The notes beneath the pieces are model-generated. The model saw only the letters and a list, made by a program, of their open reading frames with translations, had not been told where the DNA came from and searched no databases. A program made the position numbers and the translations under genes. Below, one piece after another: positions 8,083-17,475 of a stretch of 64,000 bases of DNA. Every line of letters starts with the position of its first letter. The stretch's first letter is position 1. Location of the stretch: contig NZ_VCPD01000005.1 of the NCBI RefSeq assembly GCF_005938215.1, positions 186,001 to 250,000 of the forward strand. The letters run 5' to 3'. Source of the DNA: Ruegeria sediminis. Its GTDB lineage: Bacteria > Pseudomonadota > Alphaproteobacteria > Rhodobacterales > Rhodobacteraceae.

Positions 8083-8862
8083 TCAGAGGTCCAGATCGAC
8101 CCAGACAGGCACGTGGTCGGACGGCTTTTCGTGGCCGCGAACCTCGGCGTCGATCCGGCAATCCCGCAACAGGTCGGCGGCCTGCGGCGTCAGCAGGAAA
8201 TGGTCGATGCGGATACCGTCATTCTTGTTCCACGCCCCGGCCTGATAGTCCCAGAAGGAATAGTGGCCCGGACCCTGCGTGCAGGCGCGGAAAGCCTCGG
8301 TGAAGCCAAGGTTCACGATCTTTCGGAAAGCTGTCCGGCTTTCGGGGCGGAACAACGCATCCTCGCGCCAGGCATCCGGGCGTTTGGCATCTTCGGCCTG
8401 CGGGATGATGTTGTAGTCGCCCGCCATCAGCGCAGGCTCCTCCGAGGCCAGCAGATCCCGGGCGCGGTCGTACAGCCGTTCCATCCAGGCCAGTTTGTAG
8501 TCGAACTTGGGCCCCGGCGCCGGATTACCGTTGGGCAGGTACAGACCGCAGATCCGCAGCGCCCGCTTGCCGACAACTGTGGCCTCGATCCACCGGGCCT
8601 GCTCGTCCTCGTCGTCGCCGGGCAGGCCGCGCGTCACATCCTCGAGCGGAAGTTTCGACAGAACCGCGACGCCGTTGAAGCTTTTTTGCCCGTGGGTTTC
8701 GACGTTGTAGCCGCGCTCTTCGAACATCTCGCGCGGAAAAGCTTCGTCCACGCATTTGATTTCCTGCAGCAGCGCCACGTCCGGCTGGGCGTCGTTCAGC
8801 CAGCGGGGAAGGGCTTCGGCGCGCGCCTTGATGCCGTTGATGTTGAACGTGGCGATTTTCAT
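8083..8862 (-). CDS. xth: Exodeoxyribonuclease III
   Basis: This 259-residue enzyme of the AP-endonuclease/exonuclease III family begins MKIATFNINGIKAR. It has the catalytic Glu in LLQEIKC (about residue 34), the Asp/Asn motif AGDYNIIP, and the C-terminal SDHVPVW with the catalytic His. It cleaves DNA at abasic sites and removes 3' blocking groups in base-excision repair. Length and start agree with the family. It is separated by 70 bases from the Fe-S carrier gene upstream and may be transcribed with it. Confidence 0.93.
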   Translation of the reverse strand: MKIATFNINGIKARAEALPRWLNDAQPDVALLQEIKCVDEAFPREMFEERGYNVETHGQKSFNGVAVLSKLPLEDVTRGLPGDDEDEQARWIEATVVGKRALRICGLYLPNGNPAPGPKFDYKLAWMERLYDRARDLLASEEPALMAGDYNIIPQAEDAKRPDAWREDALFRPESRTAFRKIVNLGFTEAFRACTQGPGHYSFWDYQAGAWNKNDGIRIDHFLLTPQAADLLRDCRIDAEVRGHEKPSDHVPVWVDLDL

Positions 8863-8932
8863 GCGCGATCCTTCGGCTGGCTGCCGGTTGATCTATCCCG
8901 CATCCGTCGGCGCGGGGCAAGTCATAGCCTGG

Positions 8933-9256
8933 CTAGATGGAAAACGACGTTCCGCAACCGCAGGAGGATGTCGCGTTCGGGTTCTCGATGACGAAACGCG
9001 CGCCGATCAGTTCCTCGGTGAAGTCGATGGTGGCGTTTTCCAGGAATGGGAGCGAGACGGAATCCACCACGACCTTCTGTCCTTGGCCTTCGAGCACCAG
9101 GTCGTCATCCTTGGGTTCGTCCAGAGCGATCTCGTACTGGAAACCGGAACACCCGCCGCCTTCCACGGCAACGCGAAGGGCCCGGCCCTGATCGGCGGCG
9201 CCGATTTCGGCCAGACGGGCAAAAGCGCGTTCGGTGACTTTGGGGGGCAGGTTCAT
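8933..9256 (-). CDS. erpA: A-type iron-sulfur carrier (ErpA/HesB family)
   Basis: A 107-residue HesB/IscA-type protein with the three conserved cysteines: one in GGGCSGFQY (about residue 34) and two in SCGCGTSF at the end. Such proteins receive a Fe-S cluster from the assembly scaffold and pass it to target enzymes. The start MNLPPKVTER has GGAG six bases upstream. An earlier ATG adds MKLSEYG with a poorly placed ribosome site. The symbol is by family resemblance, and iscA-like naming is equally possible. It is divergent from dgt; its upstream sequence overlaps the first bases of that gene if the longer form is used. Confidence 0.85.
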   Translation of the reverse strand: MNLPPKVTERAFARLAEIGAADQGRALRVAVEGGGCSGFQYEIALDEPKDDDLVLEGQGQKVVVDSVSLPFLENATIDFTEELIGARFVIENPNATSSCGCGTSFSI

Positions 9257-9332
9257 GCCGTACTCCGATAGTTTCATTCCTGAGCGTCCTACAATATAGA
9301 AAGGGCAGGGACAGGCGACAAGGATAAGACCT

Positions 9333-10490
9333 TTGAACAGAGCGGGTTTTGCCTCGGATCCGGGCCGCACCAGGGGGCGGCTCGTGCCCGAGGAGGAAAG
9401 CAGTTTCCGGTCATGCTTTCAACGCGACCGGGACCGGATCATACATGCCAGCGCTTTCCGGCGGCTCAAGCACAAGACGCAGGTATTCGTCGAGCACGAG
9501 GGCGACAATTACCGCACGCGCCTGACCCATTCGATCGAAGTGGCGCAGGTGGCGCGCACCATCGCGGGCGCGCTGCGGCTGAACCCGGAGGTGACCGAGG
9601 CCGTGGCGCTGGCGCATGATCTGGGCCATACGCCGTTCGGCCACACCGGCGAAGACGCTTTGCACGCGCTGATGGAACCCTATGGCGGCTTCGACCACAA
9701 CGCCCAGGCCATCCGCATCGTGACCAAGCTTGAGCGTCACTATGCCGAGTTCGACGGCCTGAACCTGACCTGGGAAGCCCTTGAAGCGATTGCGAAACAC
9801 AACGGTCCTGTGGTGGGCGAACTGCCGTGGGCGCTTGCCGAATGCAATGCGGCCTTCGATCTGGAACTGCACACCCATGCCAGCGCCGAAGCACAGGTGG
9901 CCGCTCTGTCCGACGACATCGCCTACAACAATCACGATCTGCACGACGGATTGCGGGCGGGGCTGTTCACCGACGAGGACATTTCGCAACTGCCCATCGT
10001 GGCGGACTGTTACGCCGAGGTGGACCGCGCATATCCCGGCCTCGACCCTTATCGCCGGCGTCACGAGGCGCTGCGCAGGTTCTTCGGGGTCATGGTTTCG
10101 GACGTGATCGACACTTCGCGCGACTGCCTGTCGCGTTCGGGCGCGCAATCGGTCGAAGACATCCGGGGGCTGGGCCATCCGGTCGTTCGTTTTTCGGACG
10201 GTTTGTGGACGCGACTGAAGGAAATCCGCGCCTTTCTGTTCACCCGCATGTACCGCGCCCCGTCGGTCATGAAAGTGCGTGCCGAGGTCGCGAAGGTGGT
10301 TGAAGAGTTGTTTCCGATCTACCTGAACGATCCCAGACAGATGCCGGCGCGCTGGCACTCGGACATCGAGGCGGCTCAGGATGAAACCGCGCTGGCCCGG
10401 CTGGTGTCGGATTACATCGCGGGGATGACCGACCGCTTCGCCCTGCAGGATCACGCGCGTCTGACCGGGGCCGATCCGAAACGCATCTGA
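9333..10490 (+). CDS. dgt: Deoxyguanosinetriphosphate triphosphohydrolase-like protein
   Basis: This HD-domain dNTPase of 385 residues shows RTRLTHSIEVAQ and VALAHDLGHTPFGHTGE, which hold the His and Asp metal ligands. It hydrolyses dNTPs to nucleosides and triphosphate and so helps control DNA precursor pools. No ATG precedes the conserved FQRDRDRIIH region. The likely start is a TTG at 9333, with AAGGA 8 bases upstream, giving the N-terminus MNRAGFASDPGRTRG expected of alphaproteobacterial Dgt proteins. It is followed by argS after 75 bases. Confidence 0.9.
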   Translation: MNRAGFASDPGRTRGRLVPEEESSFRSCFQRDRDRIIHASAFRRLKHKTQVFVEHEGDNYRTRLTHSIEVAQVARTIAGALRLNPEVTEAVALAHDLGHTPFGHTGEDALHALMEPYGGFDHNAQAIRIVTKLERHYAEFDGLNLTWEALEAIAKHNGPVVGELPWALAECNAAFDLELHTHASAEAQVAALSDDIAYNNHDLHDGLRAGLFTDEDISQLPIVADCYAEVDRAYPGLDPYRRRHEALRRFFGVMVSDVIDTSRDCLSRSGAQSVEDIRGLGHPVVRFSDGLWTRLKEIRAFLFTRMYRAPSVMKVRAEVAKVVEELFPIYLNDPRQMPARWHSDIEAAQDETALARLVSDYIAGMTDRFALQDHARLTGADPKRI

Positions 10491-10565
10491 TCCTGGCTCT
10501 GACAGGGTTCCATTGACCTTGCCGTGGTGCGTGATAAACCGCCGGGCAAGCATGAGGACACCGAG

Positions 10566-12311
10566 ATGAACCTGTTTTCCGAGATCCGCGGCCTTGTTCT
10601 GGACGCGCTGCAGCAGATGCAATCCGAAGGCGCTCTGCCCGAAGATCTGAACTTTGACAACGTCACGGTCGAGCCGCCGCGCGATCCGGCGCATGGCGAC
10701 ATGGCGACCAATGCCGCGATGGTTCTGGCCAAGCCCGCAAACCTCAAGCCCCGCGATATTGCCGAGGCGTTGGCCGGGAAACTTGCCGCCGACGATCGGA
10801 TCACCAGCGCCGAAGTCGCCGGACCCGGATTTCTCAACCTGCGCCTGGCTCCGTCGGTCTGGCAGGGCATTCTGTCGGCTATCCTGTCCGAAGGCACCGA
10901 CTATGGCCGTTCGGGTATGGGGCAGCGGCAACGGGTCAACGTGGAGTACGTGTCCGCCAACCCGACCGGACCGCTGCATGTCGGCCATACCCGCGGCGCC
11001 GTCTTCGGCGATGCGCTGGCAAGCCTGCTGGACTATGCCGGCTATGACGTGACCCGCGAGTATTACATCAACGATGGCGGCGCGCAGGTCGATGTGCTGG
11101 CGCGTTCGGCCTACGAGCGTTACCGCGAGGCGAACGGCCTCAGCCCCGAGATCGCCGAAGGGCTTTATCCCGGCGATTACCTGATCCCGATCGGCGAGGC
11201 GCTCAAAGAGAAATATGGCGCGACCCTGCTTGACCGACCCGAGGAAGAGTGGCTGTCCGAGGTTCGCGAATTCGCCACCGAGCGGATGATGGACCTGATC
11301 CGCGAGGATCTGGCGCAACTTGGCGTGACGATGGACGTGTTCTTTTCCGAAAAGTCGCTTTACGGCACCGGCAGGATCGAGGCGGCGCTGGCCGCGCTCG
11401 ACGACAAGGGGTTGATCTACGAGGGCGTGCTGGAGCCTCCAAAGGGCAAGACCCCCGAAGATTGGGAACCGCGCGAACAGACCCTGTTCAAATCCACGGA
11501 GCATGGTGATGACGTCGACCGGCCGGTGAAGAAATCCGACGGCAGCTGGACCTATTTCGCCCCGGACATCGCCTATCACTACGACAAGGTGAGCCGTGGT
11601 TATGACGCGCTGATCGACGTTTTCGGCGCCGACCACGGCGGCTACGTCAAGCGGATGAAGGCCGCGGTCTCGGCTCTGTCCGACGGCAAGGTGCCGCTCG
11701 ACATCAAGCTGACGCAACTGGTCAAGTTGTGGAAGAACGGCGAGCCGTTCAAGATGTCCAAGCGAGCCGGGAACTTCGTCACCCTGCGCGACGTGGTCGA
11801 TCAGGTGGGCCCCGACGTGACCCGTTTCGTGATGCTGACCCGCAAGAACGACGCGCCGCTCGACTTCGATTTCGACAAGGTGCTCGAGCAGAGCCGCGAG
11901 AACCCGGTCTTCTACGTCCAATACGCCCATGCCCGCGTCATGAGCGTTCTGCGCCGCGCCGCCGAGGCCGGGATCGACGCCGACGAGGCGACGCTTGCCG
12001 CCGCCGACCTCAGCAAAATCGACCACGAGGCCGAGCTGGCCGTGGCCCGGAAACTGACCGAATGGCCGCGCCTGGTCGAGATCGCCGCGCGCACCCATGA
12101 GCCGCACCGTGTTGCCTTCTATCTCTATGAGCTGGCAGGGGATTTCCATGCCCTGTGGAACCGGGGCAACGACGAGACCTCGCTGCGTTTCCTGCAGGAT
12201 GGCGATGCGGCCACAAGCCAGTCGAAAATGGCTCTGGCCCGTGCCGTGGCGGTTGTGATTTCGGCCGGCTTGGGTATTCTTGGCGTCACTCCGGCGCAGG
12301 AGATGCGGTAA
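10566..12311 (+). CDS. argS: Arginyl-tRNA synthetase
   Basis: A class I synthetase of 581 residues charging tRNA-Arg. The HIGH motif appears as HVGH (about 138-141) and the KMSKS loop as KMSKR (about 398), preceded by the typical tRNA-recognition N-terminal domain and followed by the anticodon-binding helices. The ATG of MNLFSEIRG follows a GAGGACACCGAG stretch. An earlier in-frame GTG at 10524 adds 14 residues unlike the family. It heads a run of plus-strand genes (SPOR protein, nagZ, scpAB). Confidence 0.95.
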   Translation: MNLFSEIRGLVLDALQQMQSEGALPEDLNFDNVTVEPPRDPAHGDMATNAAMVLAKPANLKPRDIAEALAGKLAADDRITSAEVAGPGFLNLRLAPSVWQGILSAILSEGTDYGRSGMGQRQRVNVEYVSANPTGPLHVGHTRGAVFGDALASLLDYAGYDVTREYYINDGGAQVDVLARSAYERYREANGLSPEIAEGLYPGDYLIPIGEALKEKYGATLLDRPEEEWLSEVREFATERMMDLIREDLAQLGVTMDVFFSEKSLYGTGRIEAALAALDDKGLIYEGVLEPPKGKTPEDWEPREQTLFKSTEHGDDVDRPVKKSDGSWTYFAPDIAYHYDKVSRGYDALIDVFGADHGGYVKRMKAAVSALSDGKVPLDIKLTQLVKLWKNGEPFKMSKRAGNFVTLRDVVDQVGPDVTRFVMLTRKNDAPLDFDFDKVLEQSRENPVFYVQYAHARVMSVLRRAAEAGIDADEATLAAADLSKIDHEAELAVARKLTEWPRLVEIAARTHEPHRVAFYLYELAGDFHALWNRGNDETSLRFLQDGDAATSQSKMALARAVAVVISAGLGILGVTPAQEMR

Positions 12312-12393
12312 GCAATACCGCCCGAACCGCCGGACTGAGGCAGACAAGAAAACCCGGACACCGCATTTCGGTGCAATGGGCAGTGAGGCGGAT

Positions 12394-13467
12394 ATGGCGA
12401 ATTTCGATTACTCGGGGCGCATGGGCCCCGAGCATGTGAGATACACGGACCAATTTCACCAGCCCGGTGATTTCGAACCCGAAGATGACCTGCACTATGA
12501 GGCCGACAACCATCCGCAGGGGGCGGGCGGTCTGGGCCGGATCGTCAACATCGCGGGGGCCGTCGGTTCGCTGGCGCTGATCGTGGGCATTGGCGTCTGG
12601 GGCTACAAGCTGGTGATGCGGGACGTCAGTGGCGTTCCCGTGGTCCGCGCCGTCGAAGGCCCGATGCGGATACAGCCGGAAAACCCGGGCGGCACTCCTG
12701 CGGATCATCAGGGTCTGGCCGTGAATACCGTGGCCGCCGAAGGCACGGCCGCGCCGCCGCCGGATCGCCTGATCCTTGCGCCGCGTCCGGTCACGCTGAC
12801 CGACGAAGACGCGCCGATGGGCGAACTCAAACCCACCCCGGCGGTTCTCGTCGTCGAGGAAGACGCCTCTAACGGACAATCCGCTGATCTTCGGAAAGGC
12901 GTCGTGGAAAGCCCGGATCCCGAACTGACGGACCCGGGTGATCAGGAACTGGTCGAGACCGAGCAGAGCGACGAGGATTTGGCGGCTCTTGAAGAGCCGG
13001 AAAAAGAGCCCGCGATCGACCCGGTGGACTGGGCGGCCCAGCAGGCCGAAATTGCGGGGCTGGATGCGCCCGGCGTGGCTTCCTCGCCGCGTCCGCAGCG
13101 CCGCCCGGCCCGCGCAATTCCAAGCCGCGCCGAACCGTCTGCAAGCGCCCAGGCGGCGATCGATGCGGCGGTGATGGCTGCGGTGGGCATGGAAATGGAT
13201 GCCGATGCGTTGCCGGTCGGTACCCGGTTGGCGCAGCTCGGGGCATTTGAGAGCGCCGAAATCGCACAGGCGGAATGGGATCGGCTTTACGGCCGCTTCG
13301 GGGAATACCTGGATGGAAGACAGCGCGTTATCCAGAAAGCTTCGAGCGGCGGGCGCACGTTCTACCGGTTGCGCGCGCTTGGGTTTGACGATCTGAGCGA
13401 CTCGCGCCAGTTCTGCGCCGCTCTGGTCGCGCAGGGAGCGGATTGCATCCCGGTGACCGTGCGGTGA
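12394..13467 (+). CDS. SPOR domain-containing membrane protein
   Basis: A 357-residue protein with a cytoplasmic start, one membrane helix at about residues 48-70 (around LALIVGIGVWGYKLV), a long acidic and Pro-rich periplasmic linker, and a C-terminal SPOR fold from about residue 270 (LAQLGAFESAEIAQAEWDRL onward, here only its core quoted as GAFESAEIA). SPOR domains bind denuded peptidoglycan glycans at the division site. GAGG lies 6 bases before the ATG. Its stop overlaps the GTG of nagZ (GTGA), linking it to a cell-wall operon. Confidence 0.85.
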   Translation: MANFDYSGRMGPEHVRYTDQFHQPGDFEPEDDLHYEADNHPQGAGGLGRIVNIAGAVGSLALIVGIGVWGYKLVMRDVSGVPVVRAVEGPMRIQPENPGGTPADHQGLAVNTVAAEGTAAPPPDRLILAPRPVTLTDEDAPMGELKPTPAVLVVEEDASNGQSADLRKGVVESPDPELTDPGDQELVETEQSDEDLAALEEPEKEPAIDPVDWAAQQAEIAGLDAPGVASSPRPQRRPARAIPSRAEPSASAQAAIDAAVMAAVGMEMDADALPVGTRLAQLGAFESAEIAQAEWDRLYGRFGEYLDGRQRVIQKASSGGRTFYRLRALGFDDLSDSRQFCAALVAQGADCIPVTVR

Positions 13468-14471
13468 AATTCGGCGCTACGATCACTGACGCACAGGGCC
13501 TGCGCCTGGCAGCCGAGGAAAAGGCGTTGTTTCGCGAGATGAACCCGTTTGGGTTCATACTGTTCGCCCGCAACATCGACACGCCGGACCAGGTCCGGGC
13601 ACTTTGCGGCGATTTCCGCGAGGCGGTCGGGCGCGATTGCCTGATCACGATCGACCAGGAAGGCGGACGGGTGCAACGTTTGCGTGGGCCGGTCTGGCGG
13701 GAATGGGCGCCGCCGTTGGAGCATGCCAAGAGCGCGGGGGCAGAGGCTGAACGGGCGATGTACCTGCGCTATCGTCTGATCGCGTACGAACTGAAGGACC
13801 TTGGCATCGACAGCAACTGCGCGCCGATGGTCGATGTTGCGCAGCCCGGAACGCATCCGTTCCTGCTGAACCGCTGCTATGGGCACGATGCCGACACGGT
13901 TGCGCGGATCGGTCGCGCCGTGGCGCAAGCGCATCTGGATGGCGGCGTTCTGCCCGTGGTCAAGCACATACCGGGTCATGGCCGGGCCACCCAAGATAGC
14001 CACTATGATCTGCCGCACGTGGATGCCGCGCAGAACGAACTCGACCGGACCGATTTCGCGCCGTTCCGCGCCCTGAACGACTTGCCATTAGGGATGACGG
14101 CGCATCTTGTCTATGACCGGATCGACGCGGCTCCGGCCACGACCTCGACACGCATGATGACGCTCATCCGTGAAGGCATCGGATTCGACGGGCTGATCAT
14201 GACGGACGACATTTCGATGAAGGCGCTCAGCGGGTCGCTGGGTGATTTGTCGAAAGCGGCGCTGCACGCCGGTTGCGACGTGGTGCTGCACTGCAACGGC
14301 ACCTTCGCCGAGCGGACCGAGGTCATGGAAGCCGCCGGAGAGATGGGCGCAGTTGCGCAGGATCGTGCCGAACGCGCGCTGGCCATGCGGCAAAACCCGC
14401 AGGAACTTGACATCGACGCTGCCGAGGCGGAACTATCTCGCCTCATGAGCGGGCGGGTGTATGACGGATAA
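13464..14471 (+). CDS. nagZ: Beta-N-acetylhexosaminidase
   Basis: This glycoside hydrolase family 3 enzyme of 335 residues removes N-acetylglucosamine from anhydro-muropeptides in peptidoglycan recycling. It shows the family motif KHIPGHGRATQDSHYDLP with the catalytic His loop, and TDDISMKAL with the nucleophilic Asp. The start is a GTG at 13464 that overlaps the SPOR gene stop (GTGA). Its stop lies 11 bases inside scpA, so the three genes are tightly coupled. The lack of a signal peptide fits a cytoplasmic enzyme. Confidence 0.92.
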   Translation: MKFGATITDAQGLRLAAEEKALFREMNPFGFILFARNIDTPDQVRALCGDFREAVGRDCLITIDQEGGRVQRLRGPVWREWAPPLEHAKSAGAEAERAMYLRYRLIAYELKDLGIDSNCAPMVDVAQPGTHPFLLNRCYGHDADTVARIGRAVAQAHLDGGVLPVVKHIPGHGRATQDSHYDLPHVDAAQNELDRTDFAPFRALNDLPLGMTAHLVYDRIDAAPATTSTRMMTLIREGIGFDGLIMTDDISMKALSGSLGDLSKAALHAGCDVVLHCNGTFAERTEVMEAAGEMGAVAQDRAERALAMRQNPQELDIDAAEAELSRLMSGRVYDG

Positions 14472-15255
14472 CCTTTTCTCCGAAGATCCGATCTCGATCG
14501 CCGACCGTCTGGCGGCGGAAGCGCTGATCGTGGACGTGGACGGATTCGAGGGCCCGCTCGACGTGCTGCTGATGCTGTCGCGGACGCAAAAGGTCGATCT
14601 GCGCAAGATCTCGGTTCTGGCGCTGGCGCAGCAATACCTGGCCTTCGTGGAACGCGCCCGCGCGCTGAGGATCGAACTGGCGGCCGATTACCTGGTCATG
14701 GCGGCCTGGCTCGCCTTTCTGAAATCCCGGCTGCTTTTGCCGCCCGACCCCGAGGAAGAGGGCCCGACGGGCGAGGAACTGGCGGCGCATCTGGCCTTTC
14801 AACTGGAGCGTCTGCAAGCGATGCGGGACGTGGCCGCGCGGTTGATGGCGCGCGATCAGTTGGGGCGCGACTTCTTCAAGCGGGGGCAGGGTGAGGATGT
14901 CACGCGCATTCGCACCGTCACCTATTCCGCGACATTGCTGGACCTGATGCAGGGCTATGCCCGCATTCGAACGCGGGACGAATTCCGGCCCTTCGTGATG
15001 GACCGGGATGCGGTCTTTACCATGGAGCAGGCGCTGGAAAGGATGCGGCCGCTGATCGGCTTCGCCGCAAGCTGGACCGACATGGAGAGCTATCTGCCCG
15101 AGGGGTGGAGCGCAGACCCGATGCGCCGCCGCTCGGCCACTGCCGCGACCTTCGCCGCCTCGCTGGAACTGGTCAAGGAAGGACATATGGAAATCCGGCA
15201 GAGCGAGACCTTCGCCCCGATCCATCTGCGCAAGAGGACTGACAAACGTGACTGA
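14461..15255 (+). CDS. scpA: Segregation and condensation protein A
   Basis: ScpA, the kleisin subunit of the SMC condensin complex, bridges the SMC heads and helps compact and segregate the chromosome. The 264-residue protein has the kleisin N-terminus with FEGPLDVLLMLSRTQKVDL around residue 31 onwards (core FEGPLD), an acidic mid region (DPEEEGPTGEE), and a winged-helix-like C-terminus. It overlaps nagZ by 11 bases and scpB by 8 bases, the usual close coupling of scpAB. Confidence 0.93.
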   Translation: MTDNLFSEDPISIADRLAAEALIVDVDGFEGPLDVLLMLSRTQKVDLRKISVLALAQQYLAFVERARALRIELAADYLVMAAWLAFLKSRLLLPPDPEEEGPTGEELAAHLAFQLERLQAMRDVAARLMARDQLGRDFFKRGQGEDVTRIRTVTYSATLLDLMQGYARIRTRDEFRPFVMDRDAVFTMEQALERMRPLIGFAASWTDMESYLPEGWSADPMRRRSATAATFAASLELVKEGHMEIRQSETFAPIHLRKRTDKRD

Positions 15256-15904
15256 CACGACCGAAGACGAAGCCACCGGCACCCTGTTCGAGGCTCCGCC
15301 CATGGCCGAGCAGGAACGCATGGTCGAGGCGGTCCTGTTCGCCAGCCCCGAACCTGTGACGGTCGCGGATCTGGAGGCGCGGATGCCGCATGGAAGCGAC
15401 GCCGCGCAGGCGCTGGAACTGCTGCGCAAGCGGTACGAGGGGCGCGGTGTGCGCGTGGTTCAGGTCGGAGAGGCATGGGCCATCCGAACGGCGCGGGATC
15501 TGGGCTTCCTGATGCAGAAGGAAACCGTCGAAACGCGCAAACTGAGCCGCGCGGCGATCGAAACCCTGGCGATCGTGGCCTATCATCAGCCCTGCACACG
15601 CGCCGAGATCGAGGAAATTCGCGGCGTGTCGGTGTCGCGTGGCACCATCGACCAGTTGCTTGAGATGGAATGGATACGACTGGGCCGCCGCCGCATGACG
15701 CCGGGCCGACCGGTCACTTTTGTCGTCACCCCGCAATTCCTGGATCACTTCGGCCTGGAAAGCGCGCGCGACCTTCCGGGGCTCAAGGAATTGCGGGCCG
15801 CCGGCCTGCTGGAAAACCGCCCGCCGCCCGGGTCGATGCCCGTGGGCGAAGGACGCGAAGAGGAAGGCAGCGACGAAGGCCAGCCCGAACTGTTCGAGGA
15901 ATAG
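15248..15904 (+). CDS. scpB: Segregation and condensation protein B
   Basis: ScpB dimers bind ScpA and regulate the SMC ATPase cycle. The 218-residue protein contains two winged-helix units, with the conserved AIETLAIVAYHQPCTRAEIEEIRG (core AYHQPCTRAEIE) in the second. The start is GTG, overlapping the scpA stop by 8 bases. The acidic tail (EEEGSDEGQPELFEE) is common in alphaproteobacterial members. The gene ends 37 bases before the small protein gene. Confidence 0.92.
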   Translation: MTDTTEDEATGTLFEAPPMAEQERMVEAVLFASPEPVTVADLEARMPHGSDAAQALELLRKRYEGRGVRVVQVGEAWAIRTARDLGFLMQKETVETRKLSRAAIETLAIVAYHQPCTRAEIEEIRGVSVSRGTIDQLLEMEWIRLGRRRMTPGRPVTFVVTPQFLDHFGLESARDLPGLKELRAAGLLENRPPPGSMPVGEGREEEGSDEGQPELFEE

Positions 15905-15941
15905 AGGGGTTGGGTATCTGGATGGCAAAACGGAGAGCGCC

Positions 15942-16184
15942 ATGAATCCGAACAGGATGATCGACAGGTTCGTGCGGATCGCGATCCGCACATTGGTCAA
16001 CCGGGGTATCGACAAGGGGTTCGACCTTGCCGAAGGGATGTCCCGGAAACACGAGAATGAAGCGGGGCAGTCAGGTTCGGCGAGGTCTCCGCAACAGGAT
16101 GCCGATGCGGTCAAACATCAGAAACAGAAGTTCCAGCAGGCGCAGCGGTTGACACGCCAGATGCGGCGCTTTGTGAAGTTTTGA
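15942..16184 (+). CDS. Small conserved-looking protein (80 aa)
   Basis: An 80-residue frame starts MNPNRMIDRFVRIAIRTLV and ends MRRFVKF. GGAGA stands 4 bases upstream. The N-terminal 25 residues could form an amphipathic helix; the C-terminus is Gln/Lys/Arg-rich and may be a short coiled coil (KQKFQQAQRLTRQMRR). It follows scpB on the same strand and converges on the dCTP deaminase gene. I do not recognise a family with certainty. A link with chromosome segregation is suggested only by position. Confidence 0.6.
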   Translation: MNPNRMIDRFVRIAIRTLVNRGIDKGFDLAEGMSRKHENEAGQSGSARSPQQDADAVKHQKQKFQQAQRLTRQMRRFVKF

Positions 16185-16199
16185 TTATTTTATCGCGGC

Positions 16200-17279
16200 T
16201 TACGCAGGCGTCTTGAAGTGTTTTGACAGCTTCAAGCCCTGACCCTGATAGTTCGATGCGATGCCTGCGCCGTAAAGCTGCGTGGGCATTTCCGACATCT
16301 TCTCGTAGACCAGACGCCCCACCACCTGGCCGTGTTCCAGAACGAACGGTGCCTCGTGGCAACGCACTTCGAGCACGCCGCGCGACCCCTCGCCGCCCGC
16401 CGCCGCGTGACCGAAACCCGGGTCGAAGAACCCGGCGTAGTGCACGCGGAACTCGCCGACCATCGCAAGGTAGGGGGCCATTTCGGCTGCATACATCGGC
16501 GGAATGTGGACGGCCTCGCGGCTTACCAGGATGTAGAACGCGCCGGGATCGAGGATGATGCGCCCGTCGCGGGTGCGAATTTCTTCCCAATACTCAAGCG
16601 GATCATAGGCGCCGATACGGTCCAGATCGATCACACCGGTATGAGGCTTGGCGCGGTAGCCGACTAGATCGGTCTTGGGCAGGCGCAGATCGACCGAAAA
16701 CCCCAACCCGTCCTGGATGACCGCCGGACCATCTACCAGAGGCGTCTCCGCGTGCAAAGCAGAGAGATCCCTGTCCGAGAGCACCGCCTGACCCTGCCGG
16801 AATCGGATCTGGTTCAGGCGCATGCCGGGCCGCACCAGCACCGAAAACGAACGCGGGCAGATCTCGGCATAAAGCGGTCCCGAATAACCAGTCGGCACAC
16901 GGTCGAACTCGCTTCCGCCATCCGTGATCGTGCGGGTCAGAAGGTCGAGCCGCCCGGTAGAGCTTTTGGCATTCGCCACGGCGTTCATATCTTGGGGCAG
17001 CGCGAGCGACTCCATCAACGGCACCAGATAGACGCAGCCCTTTTCCAGAACCGCGCCCTCGGTGATGTCGATGCGGTGCATCTCGAACTCTGCCAGCCGA
17101 TCGGCCACCGAGTTTCCTTCGCCCGCCAGAAACGAAGCCCGGACCCGGTATGCCACTGTTCCCAAGCGTAAATCCAGGCTTGCGGGTTGCACTTGCGCGG
17201 GCAGAACCGGAACGTCGGCGGTGATTTCGCCCCGCTGGATCATCGCTTCGATCTGCTGGTTCGGACACACGCCTGTCAT
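16200..17279 (-). CDS. dcd: 2'-deoxycytidine 5'-triphosphate deaminase, two-module type
   Basis: A 359-residue protein of the dCTP deaminase/dUTPase superfamily, roughly twice the length of E. coli Dcd. The first module has the substrate motif NAKSSTGRLD (about 118-127), and YSGPLYAEICPR follows. The second module has a matching barrel with AGFFDPGFG and EHGQVVGRLVYE. The family deaminates dCTP to dUTP, feeding thymidylate synthesis. The start MTGVCPNQQIE was chosen because the 11 residues upstream do not fit. tRNA-Pro lies 59 bases upstream on the same strand. Confidence 0.85.
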   Translation of the reverse strand: MTGVCPNQQIEAMIQRGEITADVPVLPAQVQPASLDLRLGTVAYRVRASFLAGEGNSVADRLAEFEMHRIDITEGAVLEKGCVYLVPLMESLALPQDMNAVANAKSSTGRLDLLTRTITDGGSEFDRVPTGYSGPLYAEICPRSFSVLVRPGMRLNQIRFRQGQAVLSDRDLSALHAETPLVDGPAVIQDGLGFSVDLRLPKTDLVGYRAKPHTGVIDLDRIGAYDPLEYWEEIRTRDGRIILDPGAFYILVSREAVHIPPMYAAEMAPYLAMVGEFRVHYAGFFDPGFGHAAAGGEGSRGVLEVRCHEAPFVLEHGQVVGRLVYEKMSEMPTQLYGAGIASNYQGQGLKLSKHFKTPA

Positions 17280-17337
17280 GCCGATCCCCCTTCTTGCCAG
17301 AGGTCCTGGCATTTCGTTCTGGAACGTCGGTGTGATT

Positions 17338-17414
17338 TGGTCGGGCTAGCAGGACTTGAACCTGCGACCTTCCGTCCCCCAGACGGACGCGCTACCAGGC
17401 TGCGCCATAGCCCG
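17338..17414 (-). tRNA. tRNA-Pro (anticodon GGG), CCA encoded
   Basis: On the minus strand the sequence folds into a full cloverleaf: acceptor CGGGCTA with TAGCCCG, D stem GCGC/GCGC with loop AGCCTGGTA, anticodon stem TCCGT/ACGGA with loop CTGGGGG (anticodon GGG), and T arm GCAGG-TTCAAGT-CCTGC. The discriminator base is A and the CCA end is encoded in the genome (77 bases in all). It decodes CCC and CCU proline codons. Confidence 0.96.
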
Positions 17415-17475
17415 ACGTTGGGACGTTCATAATGATTTTCCCGGCAGGGGCAAGAGGAAAACATTGCCTGATTTC

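Noticed and set aside
9411..12347. 978-codon open frame on the minus strand
   Set aside because: It is antisense to dgt and argS, both certain genes, and arises from high GC at third positions.
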